A stretch of 64,000 nt of DNA. Origin: Pectinophora gossypiella (taxonomy: Eukaryota > Arthropoda > Insecta > Lepidoptera > Gelechiidae). This document shows positions 10,641 to 20,259 of the stretch, piece after piece. The DNA lies in assembly GCF_024362695.1 (NCBI RefSeq), contig NC_065405.1, forward strand, positions 6,890,672 through 6,954,671, read 5' to 3'. The position numbers and the translations under genes were made by a program. The notes under the pieces were generated by a model. It searched no databases, was not told where the DNA came from, and was given only the letters and a program-made list of their open reading frames with translations. How positions within the stretch are numbered: position 1 is the stretch's first letter; every line of letters begins with the position of its first letter.

Positions 10641-11390
10641 GTGCGTAAGTTTAACGAATTAAAAAAACTACTCACTTCAGTTGGATAAGTGACCTGAAGG
10701 ATTTATTTGGTTGTCGGAAGACATCTTAAAAATAATTTAAAAAAAAATAATATTTTTTTATTTAATGAAATAAAAATTTATTTAATAAAATAAAATAATA
10801 AATCTTACTGTTAATTGTCTTTAATATAGTTAGTCAAACTGCTCTCTAGACAACCCTGAGATCAACTGGGGTTCTAAGTTGAAGTCGAATTCAGTACACG
10901 TTGTCATACGGAACTCTCGTCCCAAACAATTTTGCTCATACAAAGTTGCGCTATTATAATATTTGCGCAGAATGAACGACGGCTAAGTATTAAGTTTTGC
11001 CAAGCCTTCTTCTTACTAAAGTAACACTACTTCAATATTAATTAAGTACGTAGCAACTTTACAAGCGCAGTCCATTTGAGTAAGGCAAGCTTAGTCTTAA
11101 GTTAAAGTAAAGCAAGTGTTCCAAAATGCATTCTTCTATTTGTCTTCATGTGATAGAATTACGAACAGGAAAAGTTTGTTTCTTCGTGAAGTTTGTTCAT
11201 TTGACACCACTGTAATTTGGCAGACAATTGTGACAGAAGATTGCACTTTCACGTGTAAATTATTTTACTGTCTCTTTTTTAAGTTAAAGAATCAACAAAT
11301 TCAAATTCAAAAATATCTTATTCAGTAGGTAAAATAGTTACACTTTAAATCATCAATTTTTACATAACGAACGTCTCATTCGCCTAAAAC
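10641..11390. other. No gene recognised
   Basis: AT-rich, with an A/T run near 10730-10800. There is no supported coding sequence. Confidence 0.5.
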
Positions 11391-11482
11391 TACTGCAGCT
11401 TCTCACAACCTGTATAGCCGGGGAAAAGAAGCTGCAAGAAAAACCTCGGCACAGGGCCCTAGACGTTCTTTAAAAAAAAAAA
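11391..11482 (+). mobile_element. Poly(A)-ended LINE 3' fragment
   Basis: CTGCAAGAAAAACCTCGGCA followed by CAGGGCCCTAGACGTTC, TTT and a run of A has the layout of a severely 5'-truncated non-LTR retrotransposon 3' end. I recognise this 3' end as recurrent in moth genomes. No ORF remains. Confidence 0.5.
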
Positions 11483-12924
11483 CATAAAATATTAGTATAC
11501 AATTGAGTAATTTAGCTACCTAATATCAGTTCTCAGACAGTTAATCCCATGCATTCATATCTTCTAAATAATCGTCGTCGTCAACATCGGCCTACTTCGG
11601 TTCGCTTCTCGGCATCCTTAGTTTGCCCACACATTTATTGTTTTCTTAATATAAAAATATCCGAAGCAAACCTACGAATATTCATATAAATAACCTGAAT
11701 GCTTTCTAAATATTTATTTTAAGAAGATACCTACATCTTTTTCATTTTTGTCTATTTTATTTTCTTATTCATAAAGCCCTCGTCACAACAAAATGTCATA
11801 CATTATGTGATACTTGATGAACAAAGGGTAGATCAGACTGGAGGTTTATTCATTGTGCGACTAGCGAACACTCAGTCGCGGACGTGCCCTGAAACCCAGA
11901 TCTAGCTAAAGGCAAAAGGCCACGTAATTAAACCTCATTTATCCTTATTTATGGCGTGAGCTAATCCCAAAGCGGATATACGTAATAGTGTTTGCCGCCA
12001 AATTAATTTCCATTACAGAGAAGAAAATGCGACGTGAATGATGTGATGTCACCGGTAAATAATTACCATGGAAATATGCAGTAGAGGCCTTTATTCGGAC
12101 TCTTAAATTATTAAATTAAATGGAAAACCATTATGTTCGCCGCAAAAATATGGGACAGCCCCGGGATTGCCGTTGTACTTTGATTAAAACCCGCACGTGT
12201 AATAAAATTCTGCGCGCTCTCGCTGTAATCGGAATCCATTTTTTTTAAAACGGCGACTTAACAATATTGCGCCACTTACATACGCCAGAAAAACTTAGTA
12301 GGTACATATTATTGTTTATTTGGCTGTGAACTATGTTCGCACATCATACGCAGAGTTTGATTCGTCTCTGGCACAGTTTGGTTATAAATAAAACAAGGCT
12401 TACGGTAAAAATACCGATAGAAACAAATAAAAGGGCTACGTTTTCTTTTAAATTCGCCCCCAGGGAGCTTTCATACCGCCATGTTAGTTATTCGGACTGT
12501 TCGCACATATTTTACCGTGTCAGCGTTTGTTTTACAGTCTTTTTGCCAACATTTTTCATTCGCAATTGATTCACTGGCCCATAAATCGTTCGGCAGTAGA
12601 TTAGAGAGTAAAGGATAAACTTCAAATGAACATTATCAATGAAACGGGAAATGCCGGTATTTGATTATGGGTATTTTGTACTTTTTTATTTTGAATAACA
12701 ACCGAGTTTTTTGCTTCCTTATTTCCCTTCGCGCCAGTGGAGGGTTATTTCAATTCCCAAACATCATTTCTCATACTATTCGATATTATAGTCAATTCAT
12801 ACTTAGTTAACCTACTGATTTGATTAGAATATAAGATGCTAATTCCATGCTCCACCTTGCCTGTGCTCCAAAAATACTTTACCTGAAACAAAATAAAAAC
12901 AATTAATAGGTAAAACACAATACC
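11483..12924. other. No gene recognised
   Basis: Moderately GC-balanced non-coding DNA. Around 11870-12480 the composition is less AT-rich than its neighbours and contains homeodomain-like TAATTAAA and TTTATGG words. That would suit a conserved intronic regulatory region but is not evidence of one. Confidence 0.35.
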
Positions 12925-13335
12925 TAGTTATATTTCGTTATTGCTGGACTGCGAGTAAAAAATGTTCTCATTTTTGAAATATATCTCTGTAAGTACAGTG
13001 ATATTTTAAGTCACGAAATGTAATATTAATTAAATTTAATTATCATATTATAATGAGTGAATGAAAGATAATTCTTAGGACTGCGTATCAACAGATTACA
13101 TGTACCTCTTAATTTTAAATTATGTTAACTAATTAATGTTGGAGCCTAGGGACTCGAACGACAAAAACCTGGGGGTCTACGAACCCCCCAGATACCAACA
13201 TGGGAACAAAGACCTTCCCCTTACCCCTTTTCTCGCCAGACCCCCAGGTCTTTGTGGTGCTGTAGCAGAGGGGAAAAGCCTATTGTGGGACGCAACTGGC
13301 GTAACCACTTTCGCTACGTCCCATCTCAAGGGCAC
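12925..13335 (+). repeat. Dispersed repeat, copy 2
   Basis: Partner of 515-947. Within it, ACCTGGGGGTCT (13168-13179) and AGACCCCCAGGT (about 13239-13250) form a perfect 12-bp inverted repeat that is incomplete in copy 1. The right side is continuous with LINE coding sequence, so copy 2 better represents the parent element. Confidence 0.6.
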
Positions 13336-13623
13336 GGTGCGGAACACTGGGCCCCTGCTGAAGCTGCAGCAGACAGAAAGCGGGACAAGTATGCTGCCCT
13401 GGGGGCTAAGTACCACTTTGTCCCTTTAGCCTTCGAGACCACGGGTTGTTGGGGATCAGAGGCACTTTACCTTATGAAGGAGATTGGATGTCGGTTACGA
13501 GGTTCATACCTGATGCCACGTAAGAGTGTCATGGGCACCTTTGCGCTGTGTGAGGTGGTGAGGCGCGTGTTTTGTGTTTTTTTTTTTCTTAATATTATAA
13601 TTATAAACTGTTTCATCATGTAG
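13330..13623 (+). pseudogene. Non-LTR reverse-transcriptase C-terminal remnant
   Basis: The plus frame contains AADRKRDKYAALGAKYHFVP, then LAFETTGCWGSEALYLMKEI and GCRLRG. This fits the C-terminal pattern FVP.A.ET.G.WG.EA....KEIG.RL common in insect LINE ORF2 proteins. The usual stretch between the RL motif and the final GTF block has been shortened, so SYL and SVMGTF follow too early. That marks an internal deletion. The catalytic domain is absent, so this is a dead fragment. Confidence 0.6.
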
Positions 13624-13754
13624 GTAAATAAAATTTGATCCCTCCGTAAAAAAACAAAAAATGGATATGAGGCATAAATTAATTATAATCGATCCTCTGT
13701 ACTGTGTACTTATTAAAATTATGTTTACGAAATCAAATTTGCGTTAAAAATTGC

Positions 13755-13990
13755 CCTATTATACATACATACATACATAAACTCACGCCCGTAATCCCTA
13801 ATGGGGTGGGCAGAGCCACAAGTAATCAAAGACAACTTGCAGCCACTGTTGATACGAAGTCCAAAGATGGATATGATGAACCTTATGGTGATAAGGGATC
13901 AGCCTATCGCCCATAACATTAGTCCATCATGTTAGAGGACACAATCCCTCTGTCGGTTTTTACGACATGCCCGGGAAGAGAAGCAGCTGA
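13755..13990 (-). mobile_element. Third SINE/LINE-tail family
   Basis: A TACA microsatellite at about 13762-13778 marks the 3' side. Next to it are CTCACGCCCGTAATCCCTAA, TGGGGTGGGCAGAGCCACAAG and a body through CCCATAACATTAGTCCATC to GACATGCCCGGGAAGAGAAG. Fragments of the same sequence occur at 40255-40325 and 55671-55714. The orientation is inferred from the tail position. No coding capacity is visible. Confidence 0.6.
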
Positions 13991-14121
13991 ACGTGTTCTA
14001 TGTTTTTTATATGCTCCCAGAACAGCATAGAAGCACCCTATTATACGAGACTATAACAGCGATACATTATGGGCAAACAGTTATTTTGCTTTGCGATACG
14101 TACTGTATATTTTACACGTAT

Positions 14122-14453
14122 CATCATCATCTCCCTAGCATTATCATATTTTTCTCAGGGTCCGCTTACCTAAGCTGAAGATTTGACAGGTCCGGTTTTT
14201 TTACAGTAGCAACTGCCTGTCTGACCTTCCAACCCGCGAAGGGAAAACCAGCCCAATACAGGTTAGGTCACATACCTCCGAAAATGCATTTCTCGGGAAT
14301 GTGGGTTTCCTCAAGATGTTTTCCTTTACCGCTGAGCACGTGATAACGTGATAATCATTTACGATCCAAACATGAATTCGAAAACAAATTCGACAATCAT
14401 TGGTTTGTCTGTGCTGGATTAGAACCGTGACCTCAAAGTACATTTTGTGTACG
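14122..14453 (-). mobile_element. Second-family SINE with 12-bp target duplication
   Basis: TTTTACACGTAT occurs at 14110-14121 and 14454-14465, immediately outside the element. The tail is (CAT)n followed by TCCCTAGC. The body has ATTTGACAGGTCCGG, CTGCCTGTCTGACC and CGCTGAGCACGTGATAA. The tRNA-like 5' part is largely truncated compared with the copies at 38679 and 45387. An internal GTGATAAC duplication is present near 14340. Confidence 0.85.
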
Positions 14454-14602
14454 TTTTACACGTATAAAAACAATAAAAGTTTCAAAGAATCGAATTACTT
14501 TCACAGTGCGAAATAATGGACGAGCTAATCTGATACAGCTCCATTAAACATTCAATGGTAAAGCGTAAAATTGGAAACCTTAAAATCGAGTGAAAATAAA
14601 TG

Positions 14603-14636
14603 ATAGTGCGCTAAAAGCTCTTTTTTAGCGCACTAT
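14603..14636. repeat. Perfect 14-bp hairpin
   Basis: ATAGTGCGCTAAAA at 14603-14616 and TTTTAGCGCACTAT at 14623-14636 are exact complements around a 6-nt loop. No surrounding element explains it. It may be a relict palindromic MITE end or a structured RNA segment. Confidence 0.7.
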
Positions 14637-14648
14637 AACTTACTTTTT

Positions 14649-14962
14649 TTGACGTGACTTATTGTAGATTTGCCGCAAATGGCATTAATTACTTGGCCGG
14701 ACAAATGGGGAGCGCTGAGGGCTCTCACCCGGTACAAAATTTAAGACAACAGGCCTGAAGGTGTCCAGTTGGGAGCGAACCTCGGCACAGGGCGTCGTCT
14801 GAGAGGAAGAATATTTGAAAGAATTAATCGACCCTAGCGGATCGATAGCGATAATCGCTGAATGAGGGAAATCGGCGACCACGCCGGCGGGGGTTCTGAA
14901 GTGTTTGGTGTCGCGAGCTGATTGACCGCCTAAAGTAATCTAAAGTGGCTAAAGTAATCGGG
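14649..14962 (-). mobile_element. LINE 3' end fragment (poly-A side at left)
   Basis: On the minus strand an open stretch (14685-14882) contains SSSQTTPCAEVRSQLDTFRP, then LNFVPGE. GCGGCAAATCTACAATAAG and a short A run follow. I recognise this as a recurrent lepidopteran non-LTR 3' sequence, but no reverse-transcriptase motif is present to confirm the clade. It is GC-richer than the flanks, as expected for inserted coding-derived DNA. Confidence 0.5.
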
Positions 14963-15052
14963 TCGTCGGGAAAAGCTAGGAATATGTTACCTAGGGGCGC
15001 TTTTGGATTGGACTCTATAATATAGTCTCCCGTTCATAATCCTTATCAGTAT

Positions 15053-15350
15053 CTACAACAATATAGCATCACGCCTGCATCCCCGAGGAGGCAGGCAGAT
15101 ATTATAGTATTTGCACTCCAATTGCATGGAGGCGCTACAGCCGTGACGCTGTAGCGCCTCCAGTATGTTCTGCAAGGCGCGTGTAGACGACTTCCATGCG
15201 ATCATGCGTAAGCGCTGTGCGTCTCTGTTGCGCCGTGCGCGCGCAAGCCCCAACACCATCATGAACGCATTGGTGGACCGGTACGACTCGCCGCTGCTGA
15301 GCAGCTGGGTTCGATTGCAAGCAGTCACATAGCTGCCCGCGGCATCGGTA
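15053..15350 (-). CDS. Candidate exon or coding remnant, unknown product
   Basis: I do not recognise this sequence. A minus-strand open frame, GC-rich against AT-rich flanks, runs ARVTDAAGSYVTACNRTQLL, then SSGESYRSTNAFMMVLGLARARRN and IAWKSSTRALQNILEALQ. Just upstream on that strand is CCTAATAATC (branch-point-like), with an AACAG acceptor at about 15351 in phase 0. No GT donor is obvious and the frame stops at 15053. It could be a terminal exon of a minus-strand host gene (the LDLa exon at 54988-55110 has the same orientation), or a decayed pseudogene. The part after LQRHGC overlaps a hairpin and looks less protein-like. Confidence 0.35.
15127..15162. repeat. Perfect 15-bp GC-rich hairpin
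   Basis: TGGAGGCGCTACAGC at 15127-15141 and GCTGTAGCGCCTCCA at 15148-15162 are exact complements around CGTGAC. The hairpin lies within the candidate coding stretch on the minus strand. A smaller palindromic pair (CTCCA..TGGAG) abuts it at 15117-15132. Confidence 0.8.
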
Positions 15351-16136
15351 ACTCGGGCCTGTTCAATGTAGATTATTAGGTATTATGTTTTCGTCGTCAC
15401 ATTCAATACCATTTTTATCATTTAGGTAATCATTAATTTCAAAATAAGCTTTTTTACATAAAGTTAGCTTCACATAAGCGTTAAATTTATTTTCTGACAA
15501 ATTTAAAATATTCATAAAAATATTCAAATCATAACGAACAATGGCAAAATAGTAATATGCACTTTACACAAACAAGTGAGCTCAGACCTAATCTGGGTCT
15601 AAAAAGAAATCCCCTGAAAAGCGGACGCCTACAAATAATTAAACAATAAAATTCGTGAAGCAGATTTTGTAAGGTCGCGAGCACACTGAGAATAAATGAA
15701 ACATTTATCAGTGTCGGGCTTTAAACCGGGTCGGGCTTTGCGTCACCAGCTTGGAACAATATAGAACATTTATAATACTGGCATATGTGCACTGGCAAGC
15801 TGGAAAAATCATTTGTCTTCCCCGCCGATTCTTTGCCACCATCCGCATTTAACATTACCTACAGTTTTTTGAACAATCCGCATCCTTTTCAAAGTGTGAC
15901 GTAATCTATATTGCGTTTAAATGGATTTCGCCGGAAGCGTGGTCAGGGATAAAACGAAACCGAGGAATGTACCCTCATGCTGGATTTCACCATGATTGAT
16001 TGATTGAAATAATGAATAGGTAGTATAAACAATAACTCGAATTCAATCACTGAAAAATTTGAGTTATAAATCATATAAACCAATTTGCTGTCAGTACGTT
16101 TTTCTCAACTTATCGTCTTATCGTTTGCTCCATCTA
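15351..16136. other. No gene recognised
   Basis: Non-coding DNA up to the LINE. TCCATCTA at 16129-16136 is the likely target-site copy at the 3' side of that LINE. Confidence 0.5.
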
Positions 16137-16433
16137 ATAATAATAATAATAAAAACACTTTATTGCACACAAATACACAAAACATTTACAGGATAAACTT
16201 ATTCTAAGGTGGGCAAAGGCGGCCTTATCGCTAAGAGCGATCTCTTCCAGACAACCTTCGGCAAAGGATATGGTACATTTGTACAGCTGCAGTGTAGCGC
16301 GCAAATACGTAAAATAAAACAATAGACACATTTTATATATACATACACAATCTTATATACTAAATATATATATTATACACATACTATAGATATATACATA
16401 CAATGATACATATACTTAAGTAAAAATAAAATA

Positions 16434-19415
16434 TTAGTTACAGGACGATGATTTAGCCAAGAAAAAATGGTGAAGTTTAGTTTTGAATATAGCTAATGAC
16501 TTCGAATGCCTGATATCAGCAGGCAAATCATTCCACAAGTGCGTGGACTTTACGGTAAAGGAATCTTTGTAATATCCAGACCTTGAGAAAGGAGCCTTCA
16601 GCACATTGTCCGTCCGCGAACGAAGTTCACGAGAACAGTCGCTACCCAGGAACTGGAAACGTTCCTTTAAGTAGGGAGGGGAACGAGGGTCATACAGCAC
16701 ATTATAGAGCAGAACCAAGACATGCTCATCTCGCCGCAGTCTAATTGGAAGCCATTTAAGTCTACTCCTGTATTCAGACACGTGATCAAACTTACGCAAC
16801 CCAAAAACAAACCGGATGCACAGGTTCTGAAGCCGTTGAAGCTTGTTTAAAAGCTCTTCATTGAGGTCAATCAGACAGACATCGGCGTAGTCCAGGATAG
16901 GTATAAGGAGCGATTGCGCAAGTTCAACCTTGGTCTTCACGGGGAGTAGATTTTTCCATCTTCTAAGTGATCCTGTAGCAGCAAAAATCTTCCGACTGGT
17001 TTCGGCAATATGGTCAGACCAAGAAAGTGTACTATCAAAAAGGACACCTAGATTTTTGACAGATTTGCTATAGGGCAAGATGACACCATTAAAGGTAATA
17101 GCTGGAATGTCAGCCATGTTTAAACGCGAGATCTGTCGCGAGCCCCCTACAACGATAACTTGCGACTTATCACGATTGACCGTAAGGCCATGACTACGGC
17201 TCCAACAGTGCACAGCTGCAAGGTCTGCATTGAGCTGAGCAATGGCTCCGTCCAGCTCTTCGACAGTAGCCTGTGCATAAATCTGCAGGTCGTCAGCATA
17301 CAGGTGATAGTGACAGGAGAGGATAGGGGTAAGGAAATTAATAAATATGGAAAAGAGGAGAGGGGAGAGGACACCACCCTGAGGCACACCAGCAACAACA
17401 TCGCTAAAGGCAGAGACTCTGTCATCAGCTCGAACGCGCTGCCGCCGACCCACCAAGTAGCTGCGAAACCACCCAACCACCGAATCTGAGACAGACAGAG
17501 ACTTTAGCATTGCTAAAAGGATGTCGAAATCTACAGTATTAAAAGCATTACTAAAATCGAGCAATGCGATAACAGTAAGCTTTTGATTCGACATCCCCAA
17601 CCGTATGTCATCGGAGACTTTGGTGAGCGCCGTCACAGTACTATGCCCCGGGCGGAAACCGGACTGGAGAGGACTCAGTAAATCATGGACGTTCACAAAC
17701 ACACTCAATTGATGGTGAACTAGTCGCTCAAGGACTTTGGACAGGAAAGGCAGGATAGATATGGGACGATAGTGGGATAAAGATGTAGGATTACTAATTT
17801 TAGGAACTGGAATAACCGAAGCTTGACGCCAACAGCGTGGAAAAGTGCCGGTACTGAGCGAGAAGTTAAAAATGTGACAGAGCACCGGAACTATCACCTC
17901 CGCACTGAGAAGGATCATCCTGCGACTAACGCCATCGACGCCCTCAGCATTGGATTTAATAGCAGTGATATTATTTTCAACCTCACGCTCAGATACCAAT
18001 CTAAAAACAAAAGGAACATGTGAAGGAGTGGGTAAATCAGAGATCGACTTTAATGTCGCTTGTTTGACAGAGCAAGAAATAGGGGAAGTGGAGACAAAGT
18101 GAGTGCTCAGGGAGTTCAGGTCAACAGTAGGTGATGCAGTTGATTTGGTCTTCCCTATGCCAAGTGAGTTCAAAAATGACCACACCTTGGCTGGATCCCC
18201 ATTCTCAACAGATGAGTGTATGTGACGACGCTGCGCATCCCTGCACATTCTACTGCATCGATTGCGCAACTCCCTATACCTGGAACTGTTCCCATCTGAC
18301 GGATCATTTCTGTACTTAACCTTAGCAGCATTGCGTCTCCCCATCAGCACTCTGATCTCGTCAGTCAACCACGGAGCTGGAAGATGTTTGAGCTTAACTG
18401 GACGAAGAGGAGCATGAAGATCATATAATTGGATAAGGAGAGAATTGAATATCTCCAACTTCTCGTCAACAGTCGCAGCACCATACACAGCATCCCAGTG
18501 AATGCTGCTAAGGTCAGACAGAAACCGAACAGAATCCATATTTTTAAAACTGCGCTGCATAACGACTCGGGGCTTGGGTTTCGGACACCGGATTTTATAG
18601 GAGAGGAAAATGAGATCGTGGTAGGAGAAGGCTTCAGCAGGGAACTGTCCGTGGGCGATGACATGGTCAGGGGAGGAAACAATGGCAAGATCTAAAAGGG
18701 AAGGGATACAACCAGGCGAATGGTGAGTAGCGGATAAAGGAAGAATATTGAGGTTCATGGAGTTCACAACTGAGCACAGCCGGGCAGAACGAGAGTCTTG
18801 CTTTAAAAGGCATGTATTAAAGTCACCCATGATAATAGTGTGATCAGCAGCGGGCACCAGAACCTCTAGAAGGGATTCGAGCTTAGAAAAGTAGTCGATG
18901 TGGAGAGAAGGACTATAAAATGCACCAAGAAGTACCTTGAGGTGACCAAATAATACCTCAACAAAAATATGTTCCGAGGATTCTGAATATTCAGCTGGAG
19001 ATTTGCTTAGAATATTAAAAGGTATGTGACTTCTAAGATAGATGGCAACTCCTCCACATCGCCTACCAGTCCTGTCGTTACGGATAAGATGATAACCAGG
19101 AAGGGAGTAGGAAGTAGAGGGCAGGCAGGGTTTAAGAAACGTTTCCGACACCAGAATAGCCTGAATGTTCTTATTACTAGCAAAAGAGGCTAGCAAGTCA
19201 GGGTAGTGTGCAGGAATGCTCTGTGCATTAATGTGCACCACATTAAAATTTTTGGCCAAGGCTGAAAAGGTAGACTCCAGCAACGATTCCAAGGACTCCG
19301 AGACACTGTGGAAGGTGCCCTCCGAATTATCTGACAAAGAGGAGAGAGAATAGAAATCAGAGCTATCCGTCAATACGCTTTCATCGTTATCATCATTTTG
19401 CAACATACGCAACAT
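16434..19415 (-). CDS. LINE ORF2: AP endonuclease and reverse transcriptase
   Basis: This 993-residue uninterrupted ORF carries the nicking and reverse-transcription activities used in target-primed retrotransposition in the nucleus. The endonuclease spans about residues 57-275, with N63, E91 (SETF), GDFN at 197-200, LD at 241-242 and SYHD at 264-267. Reverse transcriptase spans about 530-760, with HYRPIS at 548-553, SGFRPGHST at 585-593, LLDFSNAF at 618-625, GVPQGGVLSPLLF at 677-689 and catalytic YADD at 706-709. The C-terminal part has the usual LINE arrangement. Acidic and serine-rich residues 1-50 precede the domain. All catalytic residues I can check are present, so the ORF may be recent. 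The copy still lacks the full ORF1 and 5' end, so it is probably not autonomous. Confidence 0.9.
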   Translation of the reverse strand: MLRMLQNDDNDESVLTDSSDFYSLSSLSDNSEGTFHSVSESLESLLESTFSALAKNFNVVHINAQSIPAHYPDLLASFASNKNIQAILVSETFLKPCLPSTSYSLPGYHLIRNDRTGRRCGGVAIYLRSHIPFNILSKSPAEYSESSEHIFVEVLFGHLKVLLGAFYSPSLHIDYFSKLESLLEVLVPAADHTIIMGDFNTCLLKQDSRSARLCSVVNSMNLNILPLSATHHSPGCIPSLLDLAIVSSPDHVIAHGQFPAEAFSYHDLIFLSYKIRCPKPKPRVVMQRSFKNMDSVRFLSDLSSIHWDAVYGAATVDEKLEIFNSLLIQLYDLHAPLRPVKLKHLPAPWLTDEIRVLMGRRNAAKVKYRNDPSDGNSSRYRELRNRCSRMCRDAQRRHIHSSVENGDPAKVWSFLNSLGIGKTKSTASPTVDLNSLSTHFVSTSPISCSVKQATLKSISDLPTPSHVPFVFRLVSEREVENNITAIKSNAEGVDGVSRRMILLSAEVIVPVLCHIFNFSLSTGTFPRCWRQASVIPVPKISNPTSLSHYRPISILPFLSKVLERLVHHQLSVFVNVHDLLSPLQSGFRPGHSTVTALTKVSDDIRLGMSNQKLTVIALLDFSNAFNTVDFDILLAMLKSLSVSDSVVGWFRSYLVGRRQRVRADDRVSAFSDVVAGVPQGGVLSPLLFSIFINFLTPILSCHYHLYADDLQIYAQATVEELDGAIAQLNADLAAVHCWSRSHGLTVNRDKSQVIVVGGSRQISRLNMADIPAITFNGVILPYSKSVKNLGVLFDSTLSWSDHIAETSRKIFAATGSLRRWKNLLPVKTKVELAQSLLIPILDYADVCLIDLNEELLNKLQRLQNLCIRFVFGLRKFDHVSEYRSRLKWLPIRLRRDEHVLVLLYNVLYDPRSPPYLKERFQFLGSDCSRELRSRTDNVLKAPFSRSGYYKDSFTVKSTHLWNDLPADIRHSKSLAIFKTKLHHFFLAKSSSCN

Positions 19416-19869
19416 AATAAATATTATATAAATATAAAAAAATAATAATAATTAAAATATATACAAAAAATTAAAAATATTAATAAAATAATAAAATAGA
19501 ACAACTAATAGATATGTAAGAATATTAATAAGTAAATTAACAAATATTCCACTCGCCGGCAGTGTGAAGAAGAACGCTCTAAAGGACGACTAAACAACAA
19601 CACACACGTTACGACAAAACAACAAGAAAATAAAAATAAGTTCAGATGCCAATAGGACTGAATACAAAAAGAAAAAATAGCAAAAACGAAACGCATAGAT
19701 CATAATGACATTGACATTAGAAAAAAAAAAAAAAAAACTAACAAATACATGTCAGTGATTATAACCTAACATAAAACAAAACACAAAACTAATAAAGAAT
19801 AAAAGCGGTTATGAGAAAACAAACAAAAGTAATAGAAGTAATAGAGGGTGAAAATAACAACATCTTAAA

Positions 19870-20251
19870 AAGAAATGAAGTCTACACAACATTTGCAGTC
19901 GGCACGGGTAAAACTAAAAGTTCGGCCATAGATTCCACCCTCTGCTTGGCACTATCAGGAGTCTTGATAAAAATGAATCCATCCCGCGTCCAGCAATTAG
20001 AGATGCCGTACTTATCTCTCGCCGCCATGAAGACACTGTGCCGAGGCTTGGTTAGGAACTCGGAGATGGTGATCTTTGACCCCTTCAGTGCAGTCTTGGT
20101 GTTCCAGATACTATCCCGCATAGCCATATCCGTGAATTTTAAAACTATAGGTCGAGGCTTACCACTATTATTTGTGACTTTGCCCATGCGATGACAAGTA
20201 CGAAGACTGTTCACATTAAAGTTAGGGACTTTAATTTTGGCGGATAATGAA
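19870..20251 (-). pseudogene. LINE ORF1 C-terminal remnant
   Basis: The frame contains CHRMGK..GKPRPIVLKFTDMA, then WNTKTALKGSKITISEFLTK and an IFIKTPD-like ending. This is the pattern of RNA-binding ORF1 proteins paired with CR1-like ORF2. Only about the last 120 residues survive, and the apparent start codon comes from target DNA at the truncation. It lies upstream of ORF2 with a spacer of about 460 bp. Confidence 0.7.
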
Positions 20252-20259
20252 TCCATCTA

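Larger units (their letters stand above)
16137..20251 (-). mobile_element. CR1-like non-LTR retrotransposon, 5'-truncated
   Basis: The element reads right to left: partial ORF1, a spacer, a complete ORF2, a roughly 300-bp 3' UTR, and a terminal ATT microsatellite preceded by GCAATAAAGTG. TCCATCTA occurs at 16129-16136 and 20252-20259, a probable 8-bp target duplication. This places the 5' truncation inside ORF1. The first ATG of the ORF1 remnant (20256) is therefore flanking target DNA. The microsatellite tail instead of poly(A), and the ORF2 length and layout, fit the CR1 group. Final clade assignment needs a phylogeny. Confidence 0.75.

Noticed and set aside
13177..13429. Overlapping plus and minus frames as genes
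   Set aside because: They lie in the duplicated repeat and LINE remnant. Only the frame with the RT C-terminal pattern has support.
17147..18695. Open frames on both strands inside the LINE ORF2 region
   Set aside because: They overlap the 993-codon ORF in other frames and have no domains of their own.
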